64,000 nt of DNA, taken from assembly GCF_032854445.1 (NCBI RefSeq), contig NC_088302.1, forward strand, positions 33,883,979 through 33,947,978, given 5' to 3'. Source of the stretch: Liolophura sinensis (Eukaryota > Mollusca > Polyplacophora > Chitonida > Chitonidae). How positions within the stretch are numbered: position 1 is the stretch's first letter; each line of letters begins with the position of its first letter. This document shows positions 1 through 13,485 of this stretch, one piece after another. The notes under the pieces were generated by a model, which was given only the letters and a program-made list of their open reading frames with translations, searched no databases and had not been told where the DNA came from. The position numbers and the translations under genes are program-made.

Positions 1-490
1 TCAAGCAGGCATTAGTAAATAGACTACTTTGAACTATGCATAAATATACTTTCATTTATTTTTTGAAGAGGTTTTGTGAAAAGAGTTAAAAGCGTTCAAA
101 TCTTTGAATTCTATGGTGGGCTAATATGGACCATACTATCAGAATTTAAGAACTATGACGTAACATCAACTGTTTCCAACTCTAATCATGACACTGAATA
201 TTGGAATAACTCTTTTTTTTTTACGTATGAGTAAAGGATTTCTGAAATGATGCTCTCAAAAATTCCTTTCTTCTAGTGAACATCAGAAAAAAAGGTGATG
301 TGACACCAGAGTTCCTGGATACCGTCAGTATGGCTCATAAAGCCCTCCATAGTATTCAAATATTTGAATGCCTTTCAACACTCTTAAAAAATCTAAAAAA
401 ATAAATGAAAGTATTTTTACGCATAGTTTTCAGTTGTCTACATGATGTACTGTACTTCATATTGTAGCTTTCTTTTACTTTAATGTATAC
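1..490. mobile_element. Inverted-repeat element family M1, copy 1 (3' of WDR41)
   Basis: Matches copies at about 38325-38815 and 61180-61665 along its length. The left end (ACTATGCATAAATATACTTTC near 35-55) is mirrored by the right end (GAAAGTATTTTTACGCATAGTTTTCAG near 408-434). The left end may be cut by the window edge. There is no coding capacity, so it is a MITE-like non-autonomous element. It lies just beyond the WDR41 stop codon and so covers its likely 3' UTR. Confidence 0.8.
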
Positions 491-577
491 ATCTTCTGGA
501 ATGAAACCTCTTAATGAGGTGAAGAGTATATATGTACAACAATGACTAGATCTGTCTGTGGTCCACTGGTATCCACA

Positions 578-3500
578 CTAGACAATTCCTGCTGCTCCCA
601 TCAGCATTTCTCGCAGAAGGTCGGTTCTGTTCAAGCTCTGAATTTCTGCATTCTGAAAGCAGAGAGAAATCGCAACATAATCATATGTGATATGACACAG
701 GACATGCTTCTACCTGATTAGCAATAGTCACTACTGAACCATGCTATTTAAAGGCAAAGAAAAACATGACTACCCTGAGTCTTCCATTTTTTGGGACAGA
801 TATTAGTAGTGTTAAAAGCAGAATATTACATTTCTTTACAAGCCTTTTGGAAAAGTACAGATATGAGTATGTTGTTCATTAAATGGTCTAACCATGTGAG
901 AAAAATGAGCAGACCAGGTGTCCCAAAAATTAGAAGAAATAAGGTACTGATGTTGTAAAAAGGTCCAGGAAAATAGCTTGATTTATTTTTATTGAAACCA
1001 TGTAAAATTCATGCGAGACAATGGACCAGACATCACACCAATTTTGAGCAATTTAAAACACAGAAGAACACTAGATTTCTACCTTCAAAGAGCATACCTG
1101 CATACATTTATTTATTTATTTGATTGGTGTTTTACGCCGTACTCAAGAGTGTTTCACTTATACGACGGCGGCCAGCAATATGGTGGGAGGAAACCGGGCA
1201 GAGGAAACCCACGACCATCCACAGGTTGCTGACAGACCTTCCCACTCAACCTGCATAAAGAGCTACAAGTACATGTGTAAGTGCATTTGCCAAATGGACC
1301 ATGCAATTATTGCAAACAAGAAATGCATGTGACATCACTAACACCCATTTGATCCCAACATACCACTGCAAACTTTGACGTTTTAGTAGCATTTCACTCT
1401 GTTGGAAAAATGTTAAACTTTTCATTTTTCCTGTGCAGAGTATTGTCTCATTATTAGAGTATTATTAGAGCATTAGCTGCGAGTTGAACGCACACACCTA
1501 CACCTAACGCACACACACACACACACACCTAACACACACACACCTAACACACACGCGCACGCACACACACACACCTAACACACACACACACACACACACA
1601 CCTAATACACACAAACACACACCTAATACACACACACACGCACACACCTAACACACACACACCTACCTAACGCACACACACACACACACACGTGCGCACA
1701 CACACCTAATGCACGCACGCACACACACACACACACACCTAACACACATGCACACAAACACACACACACCTAACACACACGCACACACACACACACACCT
1801 AACACACACACACACACACACACACGCCTCTACCTAACACGCACACTGTGGAATGACCCACACAGTAATATGTCAGTCTTACCTTCCAGGCAATAATCAA
1901 ACTGTCCACGCCGCAGGAGACCACTCCATGAGTGCCATAATCCAAAAACATCTTCAACAGAGGAAAAATGACAGAAATCTATCATTTCCAGCCCAATGAA
2001 AGTGCACTATTAAAGATTTGCATAAACATTAAAGAAAGTATCTTGAGTTACACGTTGGTAAGATCTGCCTACACCTTTCCATGTTTTTTGGGTCTACACA
2101 TTTATGTTCAAACTGTTCAAGGTGAAGCGCTTTTTTCTTGCACTGCTCACTACTGTGTAATTACCCTAAAGAGAGAAATCACGTCAGGGCCCACAAAGTG
2201 CGCATGAAGGTAATAAGATGAAACTACATGTAGCTTCATGTACCTATCAGTCTTTATACACATAGGATTATGTTATGACAAAGCTTCCTGGTGCCTCTGT
2301 TTCTCGGTTAGTCCGCTAGCGCAGCGTAATCACCCAGGAGCCTCACACCAACGCGATCACTGTGAGTTCATGGTCGTGGGTTTCCCCCAGGCTTTGCCTG
2401 GTTTCCTCACAACATAATGATGGCTGCCGTTGTATAAGTGAAATATTCTTGAGTACGGCGTAAAACACAAATCAAATATATAAATTAATTAACTTGCTTC
2501 CCTGTTGTTCATATGCATGTAGATGCACTTTCAGATGAACAGTTGCAATTAGCTGTTTCCGTGTTGCATGACACAGAGCACAGAAACTCATAGTGTAGTC
2601 TGCCCTGAGCTGCTGTTTGTAGTCCAACTGCCTTAGGTCAAATTTTCACATACAACAAAACTGGTTTGAAACAGATTTCAAGTCTGTGGTATGGCATATC
2701 ATATTTCCTGAATGTATTCAGTTGCAATATGTGATTTATTGTGGTATTTGATGCAAAGTTTGAAGATTAAAAAAAAATTATTGCAAAATGCAGTGCTGCA
2801 TTTGTGATACACCCAGAAATTTGTAGAAACAAAACAAATTGCAAAAATGAAAGTATGTATCTGCTTTGCTTTGGTGTAACCTCACCCAAATTTGGAAAGA
2901 AATCTAATTTAACCAGTCAAGGTGTAATGTGACTGTGGTAGTATTCAGTTGTGTCAGACTGCAGTGTGATGGTGAGACATTTACCTGTACTGCCCCTGAA
3001 TGCCCCAGACACTCCCCCATCAGCTGTAACTCCATCAGGTAATCCTCTGCTCTACAGTGGCGAAGGTAGTCAATGCTGAAATGAGATGTTTCAAAGTTTG
3101 TTTATTATGTCAGTGGCGTGCTGGCGCAGCATAATGACCCAAAGGCCTCTCACCAATGTGGTCGCTATGAGTTCAAGTCCAGCTCATGCTGGCTTCCTCT
3201 GCGGCCGTATGTGGGAAGGTCTGCAAGCAACCTGCGGATGATCGTGGGCTTCCCCCGGGCTTTGTCCGTTTTCCCCCACCATAATGCTGGCCACCACCAC
3301 ATAAGTGAAATATTCTTGAGTACGGAGTAAAACACCAATCAAATAAATAAATAATATGTCAGTGTTTGAAACTGTATTGTGCAATCATTCACACCTGGAG
3401 TGTCTGGAGACATGGAGTAACCACGGCTATCATCACACACACATATCTGACAAACATCCAGTCGTCGTAAGTTAAACAATCTAGAGAATGGCTTAACACA

Positions 3501-6500
3501 CCAATCAAATGAACAAATAAATTAAAGCTGCCGTCAATCCAGTGACAGACCAATTAATGTCTGCGCTCTCATTTGTCAAAGGCTAATAAACAGTGACGTG
3601 AACAAAAATATAAGCTGAATGAAAATCAGTTTTCATAACAGCAAACACAAGCATCACATTTTTTTCTCACCAATCATAAGAATATCTGTGATATCTGAAT
3701 AATATATCTGACACATTTATGTTTCTATTTTTTTAACTACTCCCACTTATTCATCTCACGCATTCATAACTGTTTTAAGTTCATTGTAAAATAGCAATAA
3801 AAATGTTTCCATCTGTCCTTAAACTGTGTCTCTTTCCCTGAGATTTTTTTTAAATATATTTTTCAACTTTACAGCATTCTTGCAATTTATTAAGAAACCC
3901 AGTGATATGTAGGGCCTGATTTATTTTTCTACAATTAAATATCTTTGCCAGCATTGTTAGTATATTAGCATCACTTGGTCAGTATACAAATGCTACTTGT
4001 CTGTAAAAAGATTTCAGAATTCCAGGTGTCCCAACATACACGTACATGTACAGTCACTTGTGTGTACAAAACAAGTGTACATGTACTGTCACGTCTGTTT
4101 ACAAGACAAGTGTACATGTACTGTCAGGTGGGTGTACAAAACAAGTGTACATGTACTGTCATGTGTGTGTACAAAACGAGTGTACATGTACTGTCAGGTG
4201 GGTGTATAAAACAAGTGTACATGTACTGTCACATGTGTGTATAAAACAAGTGTACACGTACTGTCACGTCTGTTTACAAGACAAGTATACATGTACTGTC
4301 AGGTGGGTATACAAGGCAAGTGTACATGTACTGTCATGTGTGTGTACAAAACAAGTGTACATGTACTGTCAGGTGGGTGTATAAAACAAGTGTACATGTA
4401 CTGTCATGTGTGTTTACAAGACAAGTGTACATGTACTGTCAGGCGGGTGTACAAAACAAGTGTACATATACTGTCACGTGTGTTTACAAGACAAGTGTAC
4501 ATGTACTGTCAGGTGGGTATACAAGGCAAGTGTACATGTACTGTCATGTGTGTTTACAAGACAAGTGTACATGTACTGTCAGGTGGGTGTATAAAACAAG
4601 TGTACATGTACTGTCGTGTGTGTACAAAACAAGTGTACATGTACTGTCAGGTGAGTGTATAAAACAAGTGTACATGTACTGTCACGTGTGTGTATGAAAC
4701 AAGTGTACATGTACATGTATGTGGAGCTATTTTTCCTCCAGTTACAGATCTGACACTAGTTTTTCAGTGAAATATTCTTGAATATGGTATAGCAGCACTG
4801 AGTAAAAAAAAGAAATAATTGGCATAAACATAAATATATAATGTACTTAATCTATTGCTTCCACCAACGCTTGTCTGAGCTGACCTACATGTAGAGTCTG
4901 TGTCCCCACAGATTGAGACAGCCATCCTCAGAGCCCTAACCTGTAGCCAGTAAATCGTGAGAGGACATTGTCCCCGTGTTTATTGGTGTCAAGCGGAGCC
5001 AGCTGTAGTGTCTGGCTGTGTCCCCACAGACTGAGACAGCCATCCCCAGAGCCCTAACCTGTAGCCAGTAAATCGTGAGAGGACACGTCCTCATGTTTAC
5101 AGGTGTCAAGCTGAGCCAGCTGTAGCATCTGGCTGTGTCCCCACAGACTGAGACAGCCATCCCCAGAGCCCTTACCTGTAGCCAGTAAATCGTGAGAGGA
5201 CATTGTCCCCGTGTTTACTGGTGTCAAGCTGAGCCAGCTGTAGCATCTGGCTGTGTCCCCACAGACTGAGACAGCCATCCCCAGAGCCCTTACCTGTAGC
5301 CAGTAAATCGTGAGAGGACATTGTCCCTGTGTTTACTGGTGTCAAGCTGAGCCAGCTGTAGCGTCTGGCTGTGTCCCCACAGACTGAGACAACCATCCCC
5401 AGAGCCCTTACCTGTAGCCAGTAAATCGTGAGAGGACATTGTCCCCGTGTTTACTGGTGTCAAGCTGAGCCAGCTGTAGTGTCTGGCTGTGTCCCTACAG
5501 ACTGAGACAGCCATCCCCAGAGCCCTTACCTGTAGCCAGTAAATCGTGAGAGGACATTGTCCCCGTGTTTACTGGTGTCAAGCTGAGCCAGCTGTAGTGT
5601 CTGGCTGTGTCCCCACAGACTGAGACAGCCATCCTCAGAGCCCTTACCTGTAGCCAGTAAATCGTGAGAGGACATTGTCCCCGTGTTTACTGGTGTCAAG
5701 CTGAGCCAGCTGTAGTATCTGGCTGTGTCCCCACAGACTGAGACAGCCATCCTCAGAGCCCTTACCTGTAGCCAGTAAATCGTGAGAGGACATTGTCCCC
5801 GTGTTTACTGGTGTCAAGCTGAGCCAGCTGTAGTGTCTGGCTGTGTCCCCACAGACTGAGACAGCCATCCTCAGAGCCCTTACCTGTAGCCAGTAAATCG
5901 TGAGAGGACATTGTCCCCGTGTTTACTGGTGTCAAGCTGAGCCAGCTGTAGTGTCTGGCTGTGTCCCCACAGACTGAGACAGCCATCCTCAGAGCCCTTA
6001 CCTGTAGCCAGTAAATCGTGAGAGGACATTGTCCCTGTGTTTACTGGTGTCAAGCTGAGCCAGCTGTAGTGTCTGGCTGTGTCCCCACAGACTGAAACAG
6101 CCATTCTCAGAGCCCTTACCTGTAGCCAGTAAATCGTGAGAGGACATTGTCCTCGTGTTTACTGGTGTCAAGCTGAGCCAGCTGTAGTGTCTGGCTGTCC
6201 CCACAGACTGAAACAGCCATCCTCAGAGCCCTTACCTGTAGCTAGTAAATCGTGAGAGGACATTGTCCCCGTGTTTACTGGTGTCAAGCTGAGCCAGCTG
6301 TAGTGTCTGGCTGTGTCCCCACAGACTGAGAGAGCCATCCCCAGAGCCCTTACCTGTAGCCAGTAAATCATGAGAGGACATTGTCCCTGTGTTTACTGGT
6401 GTCAAGTTGAGCCAGCTGTAGTGTCTGGCTGTGTCCCCACAGTTGGAAAGAGCCATCCTCAGAGCCCTTACCTGTAGCCAGTAAATCGTGAGAGGACATT

Positions 6501-9500
6501 GTCCCTGTGTTTACTGGTGTCAAGCTGAGCCAGCTGTAGTGTCTGGCTGTGTCCCCACAGTCCGAGACAGCGATCCCCAGAGCCCTTACCTGTAGCCAGT
6601 AAATCGTGAGAGGACATTGTCCCCGTGTTTACTGGTGTCAAGCTGAGCCAGCTGTAGTGTCTGGCTGTGTCCCCACAGACTGAGACAGCCATCCCCAGAG
6701 CCTTTACCTGTAGCCAGTAAATCGTGAGAGGACATTGTCCCCGTGTTTACTGGTGTCAAGCTGAGCCAGCTGTATTGTCTGGTTGTGTCCCCACAGACTG
6801 AGACAGCCATCCTCAGAGCCCTTACCTGTAGCCAGTAAATCGTGAGAGGACATTGTCCCCGTGTTTATTGGTGTCAAGCTGAGCCAGCTGTATTGTCTGG
6901 TTGTGGCCCCACAGACTGAGACAGCCATCCTCAGAGCCCTTACCTGTAGCCAGTAAATCGTGAGAGGACATTGTCCCCGTGTTTACTGGTGTCAAGCTGA
7001 GCCAGCTGTAGTGTCTGGCTGTGTCCCCACAGTCGGAGAGAGCCATCCTCTGAACATGTCACCAAGAAGGTACTAAAAATAAAATATATGCAACAAAAAT
7101 TACTTAACTGACGTTTATATGTATATGTAGTTAACACATCTATATTTGATGCATAGGACCACAGGGATTATTTCCTTCATTTCACAACAGCGATATTGTT
7201 TACAATTCTCTCTGTATTAGGAGGAGACCATGCATGTGCATATCAATCTATAGTGAAGGTAGGGTGTCAGCAGAAATGGAAGTAAGTCTGCCAAAGGTGT
7301 ACAAATGGCAAGCTTAATTAATTAATTCCTTAATTTCTTAATCCCTTAATTCCTTAATCTTTACACATATTTAAGACAAACTTTTAGTGCAATTTATATG
7401 GTTTATTAATTTGATTGTGGAGACAAAAATACATAGCTAGCGTTGTTCGATTACAGGCCTTCATAAAAAAAGTATAGTTTCATCAATCTACACAGAGAAA
7501 AAGCCTAAGAATATACTTGAATATACATCGTGCAATCATGCTAAAAGGCTACAGTAAAAGTACTCTCGCTCTTACTTCCCACGGTCAAAAAATACAGTAA
7601 GTGTTTAAATCACTAGCCCTAAAAATTCGACAATTAAAATTGGTTTTTTTGAATCAAGACTTTAATACAGCATTAAGAAACCAGGTAAACTTACTTGTCC
7701 CAGACAAAGCCCACGAAGAGTATTTTAGAGTAATGTGCCTTTGCTTTGGTCATCAGCACTGATCCACACACTGTGTCATACACACAGAAGCCTGAACCTA
7801 TTCCTGCCACAATGTACCTCTGTAAAAGAAAGAGTATTTTAGAGTAATGTGCCTTTGCTTTGGTCATCAGCACTGATCCACACACTGTGTCATACACACA
7901 GAAGCCTGAACCTATTCCTGCCACAATGTACCTCTGTAAACAGAAAGAGTATTTTAGAGTAATGTGCCTTTGCTTTGGTCATCAGCACTGATCCACACAC
8001 TGTGTCATACACACAGAAGCCTGAACCTATTCCTGCCACAATGTACCTCTGTAAACAGAAAGAGTATTTTAGAGTAAAGTGTCTTTGCTTTGGTCATCAG
8101 CACTGATCCACACACTGTGCCATACACACAGAAGCCTGAACCTATTCCTGCCACAATGTACCTCTGTAAACAGAAAGAGTATTTTAGAGTAAAGTGTCTT
8201 TGCTTTGGTCATCAGCACTGATCCACACACTGTGCCATACACACAGAAGCCTGAACCTATTCCTGCCACAATGTACCTCTGTAAACAGAAAGAGTATTTT
8301 AACCTATTGCATTTGGTGCACTATGCTCACTGTTCATGTGCATCATGAACTTAAAATTGAAACAAGAGATTAAGGGAGATCAGTATGAATTTAGACGGTA
8401 CATTAGACAAAAACTCACCTCATCAATACATATCATGTGCTGGATGCTGTATGGATACAGGTGTTCCCTCCCTTGATAGTCTGGGATGGAGTTGAAGTAC
8501 CTAGAGGGCGCTAGTGTTTGTGTTGTCCACAAAATGATGGTGCCATCTATGGAGCCACTTGCAAAGGAAGCATCTTTAACAGAAAACACAAGAGGAAAGA
8601 TGAAGGACTCCAAATTAAAGGCAATATTACAGCAAGGTTCATGTAGACATTAAAACAGACTGTATTATTTGCTGATTTATTTGACTGGTGTTTTACGGTG
8701 TACTCAAGAATATTTGACTTATACGACAACAGCAGCATTATGGTGGGAGGAAACCCGGCATAGCCCGGGGGAAACCCAAAAACATCTGCAATTCGCTGGG
8801 AAACTTTCCAACATACACTCAGAGAGGAAGCTAGCATTAGCTGGACTTTAACTCACTGTTACCGCACTGGTGAGAGGCTCTTGGGTCACTGTGCCATGTT
8901 GGCACGCTAACCACCTCTGCCACAGGGCCCCCTATAATATATTAAGTGCTGTCTAAACACAGCTCTCCTGTACATTACATTTGAAGAGGAACCCGAACTT
9001 GACAAAGAGTTATTTTATGTCTACAGCTCAAGTTTGCAATAGCTGCGGTATCACACAAAAATTCTGTTACTTAAGGTTTCATGTCTTCTAGCACAAAGGC
9101 CACAGCAAGTCAATGACCAATTTTAAAAGATTGGATGTCAAGATTTTAATAACCAGCCAAACCACTGACTGAATGATTGAATGAAAAAGCGACTAACGGC
9201 CAAAATGTTGCTTCAATGAATGAGATAGACAGTACAGGGCAAGAGTTTGTACAGCTGTTCAGTGACCAGTTCCACAATGCAACTGTAAAGTTGATTGTAA
9301 CTACGTCATTGATTATACATGTTTATAAAGACATACATGAATAGATAGTTAAAACTCTATCATAGCTTTGTGGCACAGAGCACTGGCTCAGATGTAGTTA
9401 CAGACCAAAGGTTGACTAATCAACTCATGAAAACAGTGCTTGTATTATTTTTGTTTTTGTTTTGATCACAAGTGCAAATATCAAACTGAATAAAGCACTA

Positions 9501-12062
9501 ACCTGACACGTTAATCAGACAACGAATGGCTTCACGGTGAGGAGGCAGCTTCTTCACCAGAGTTACCTCGTATGAACAGTCCGTATTGGACGTCAGTGAG
9601 GTGATTATTTTCACAACAGAATAGACACCTGTGAGGTATGCAATGGAATCATACAATTAATGCACTGGCTGAAAGAGAAAAAATGCTATCACTAAATGTA
9701 TTTTTACCTCAAATTAGACAGAAGAATGAAACTGATAAAATACACAGTAAGTATCATTTGTGTGATGTTCAATTTTGCTCAGGTCTGTCAGAATAATGCA
9801 GCCTCATTTTGAACACCAGACTGAAGAAAACCAGAAAGAATGTAATGATAAATTAGTGCAGTTATTACAAATAATGAATTAAATGATTCTGATGAGTACA
9901 TGAGTACTTACACAACTGCTTGTCTGCCGCTGTCACTACTCGATTGTTCTTTGTGGCTATCATCAAATTAATATCCTCTACAAGAAACCACAAAAATCAT
10001 ATACAGTTTAGCCGGATCCTAACCATCAATCCTGTGCCCAGTGTGGCCAGAGGATACACTGTGGCTATCATCAAATTAATACCCTCTACAAGAAAGCACA
10101 AAAATCATATACAGTTTAGCCGGATCCTAACCATCAATCCTGTGCCCACTGTGGCCAGAGGATACACTGTGGCTATCATCAAATTAATATCCTCTACAAG
10201 AAACCACAAAAATCATATACAGTTTAGCCGGACCCTAACCATCAATCCTGTGCCCACTGTGTCCAGAGGATACACTGTGGCTATCATCAAATTAATATCC
10301 TCTACAAGAAAGCACAAAAATCATATACAGTTTAGCCGGACCCTAACCATCAATCCTGTGCCCACTGTGGCCAGAGGATACACTGTGGCTACCATCAAAT
10401 TAATATCCTCTACAAGAAACCACAAAAATCATATACAGTTTAGCCGGACCCTAACCATCAATCCTGTGCCCACTGTGGCCAGAGGATACACTGTGGCTAT
10501 CATCAAATTAATACCCTTTACAAGAAAGCACAAAAATCATATACAGTTTAGCCGGACCCTAACCATCAATCCTGTGCCCACTGTGGCCAGAGGATACACT
10601 GTGGCTATCATCAAATTAATATCCTCTACAAGAAACCACAAAAATCATATACAGTTTAGCCGGACCCTAACCATCAATCCTGTGCCCACTGTGGCCAGAG
10701 GATACACTGTGGTTATCATCAAATTAATACCCTCTACAAGAAACCACAAAAATCATATACAGTTTAGCCGGACCCTAACCATCAATCCTGTGCCCACTGT
10801 GGCCAGAGGATACACTGTGGCTATCATCAAATTAATATCCTCTACAAGAAAGCACAAAAATCATATACAGTTTAGCCGGACCCTAACCATCAATCCTGTG
10901 CCCAGTGTGGCCAGAGGATACACTGTGGCTATCATCAAATTAATACCCTCTACAAGAAACCACAAAAATCATATACAGTTTAGCCGGATCCTAACCATCA
11001 ATCCTGTGCCCACTGTGGCCAGAGGATACACTGTGGCTATCATCAAATTAATATCCTCTACAAGAAACCACAAAAATCATATACAGTTTAGCTGGATCCT
11101 AACCATCAATCCTGTGCCCACTGTGGCCAGAGGATACACTAACGATCGGCCTATGGTTAGCGTACAATACACTTCGTACGTCTACTGTGACATGATTCTC
11201 TGGCAATTGAACGCAGACCCTCGGCTGACCCCTGGCCGACCTTCAGCAGACCCTCGGCCTATGATGATCAAATGCTTTAATGCTAAATACGGACCGATTT
11301 GCTGTAAACCGTCATGCCTCTTGAACACCATGATAGCTTGCAGTACATTTATTTGCGCACAAATTTTGCACAAAATTCGAGTTTTATTAGCTTACTGTTT
11401 GGGACCCCTCCTGTTTAGGTCCGTCACCTGTATACACCATTCCCATGAGGACAGAGGATTCAAGTTTGTACTGGGCGTCTCGAGTATATGAAATTTTGTG
11501 TATAACATAAACTACTTCACTAATTATTAAAGAACAAGCCTACTTAGAGGCATTTATGGCAGAGTTATCTGCCTATGAACATATGTATATGCAACATATT
11601 GCTTTCTCTGAAGTCCGCACTGTACATGGCAGCTGTATACAACCGTGGCTGTGTTTCAGAATTTGGAAACAGACTAAAGTTCTTTGGTTTATTAGTAAAT
11701 TTATCACCCGTTACCTGTAGGACCAAAATTACGCAGGAATATTTGACTTTACTGTGCGATGTGTGTCAGCCTGTGTGCTTATATAAGCTTAAAAAATGTC
11801 TATTGAAAATGTATATGTATTGAGTCATATCGGTACATCACTCAAGGCCTACAATTTATAAAATTGGAATTCCTGATAGGTAAGGTCAGCGTGTTACTGT
11901 TTTCCCTTTAATCTAAAGTCCCTAAATTGTGTACCCAATTTCACAACTGTCAACACTATTGTTTATTAATTTTTATAAGCACAAAAATGTGTTTATTATA
12001 AGATGAGAACAATCATATTTATCCTTTATATACGCTTGCAGACATGCGATGTACGTCCCATG

Positions 12063-12116
<54 letters not shown>

Positions 12117-13412
12117 TATATGTGCATCCTAAAGTTGGCATTAAATCAATCTATAAAATGCTATATTTTGAAAATATCCCTCTACCTATTCATGTATAAA
12201 TTATGAAAATACACCAAAGAAAGTATAGATCAAAACCGGAGAGTTTGGTACTGGTAAAACGAAATCTATTGGCCCAATTCCAATCCAATTTTTGCCGCCC
12301 AAATAATTACCTACCACAAAGTATCAGTCTCGTCCGTGCATGTGTTATGTTTAATATCAATCATAAAGTTCCAAAAATATACAGAGATAGTCACGCGAAC
12401 AATACAAGGCCTACAGAGTATGTCCCATGTCATTACGTCAAACTCCAGTAAGTGAATAAATGTCGTAAAACGATACGCTGACCATGGCGGCATCATACAC
12501 AGACTGTCGTTAGACCGTGGGCTGACCCTTAGCCGACCCTACACGGATGGGAGGCGGAGGACAACGGCGTGTTTGATCAAAGTTCGGCCGTGGTCTGCGT
12601 GTAGTGGACGTATGATACACGTGCCATCCAACCACAATGGACGTAGGATGGATGGTTAGGATCAAAAGTATTATCTACAAAATGTAATAATACAATCACA
12701 ATCCCACTCCCTCTGTTTGCGACCCTTTCACCCCTTCCTAGTGTTAATACTTATAGTCAACAAGCACCACCTTGGTGTATTTTCAATTTTCTATGCTCCT
12801 TGTAAATCATACATTTCTACTTCCGTTCTAAATTTTCGCTTACGTGGAAATACCCAGGCTCCATTCACACATTAATACATGTAACTACTGAAAACCAGAA
12901 ATATAAATATATATATTCTCCTTGAATGGGTTCTTCACATCTCTACAGGTATTAAAGTCTTTCCCATTGCAGTAAAATACATGTTCTTACCATCATTAAG
13001 CGACAATGTCGAACTTAGCAACTGCCCTTTTCTCGTCCAAACACACAACTTTTTCCCTCCCGAACAGAAAAGTGATCCATTTTCCAGTGACAACAGACTC
13101 TGCAAAGGAAAAGAAACATTAGCAGGCTGTGAGCAGTAAACATCGTTTCCTTAATCATTAGTGTTTATCTAACATGTACCTTAGCATACAGTCCATTGTT
13201 TTATCGATGTATTCAGACAGCTATCCCTAATCTACATTTGTAGATTGCTACTGCCAAGGTTACGAGTTCAAATCCAGCATCCACCTTAAGGCGCCGGCTT
13301 TGTCAGGCACTGATAAAGTGTGGCAGTTGTCTTCATGGCCAGCCAAATTTATTTACCTACCATGATCATATACGTTGTGCACATGGCATAAAACATCAAT
13401 GAAATAATTAAT

Positions 13413-13485
<73 letters not shown>

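Noticed and set aside
1499-1844. Telomere-like CCTAA repeats
   Set aside because: CCTAA blocks are spaced by long CA runs and are not TTAGGG/CCCTAA tandem units. It is a compound microsatellite inside an intron.
3975-4697. Overlapping Cys/Tyr-rich open frames (VQNKCTCTV, KTSVHVLS)
   Set aside because: All are frame products of the 35-bp minisatellite, with equally open frames overlapping one another.
4047-4712. Possible CRISPR-like array (regular 35-bp spacing)
   Set aside because: The units are contiguous with no unique spacers, and the genome is eukaryotic.
4936-7137. A family of 74-codon minus-strand open frames every 118 bp
   Set aside because: They are two-unit read-throughs of the donor-bearing array, not separate genes. 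Each ends at the TAA in the splice donor.
9920-11491. 523-codon plus-strand open frame of repeated VAIIKLISSTRNHKNHIQFS units
   Set aside because: It is the reverse strand of the 108-bp WDR41 array. It is open only because 108 is divisible by 3, and the minus strand contains the real acceptor and exon.
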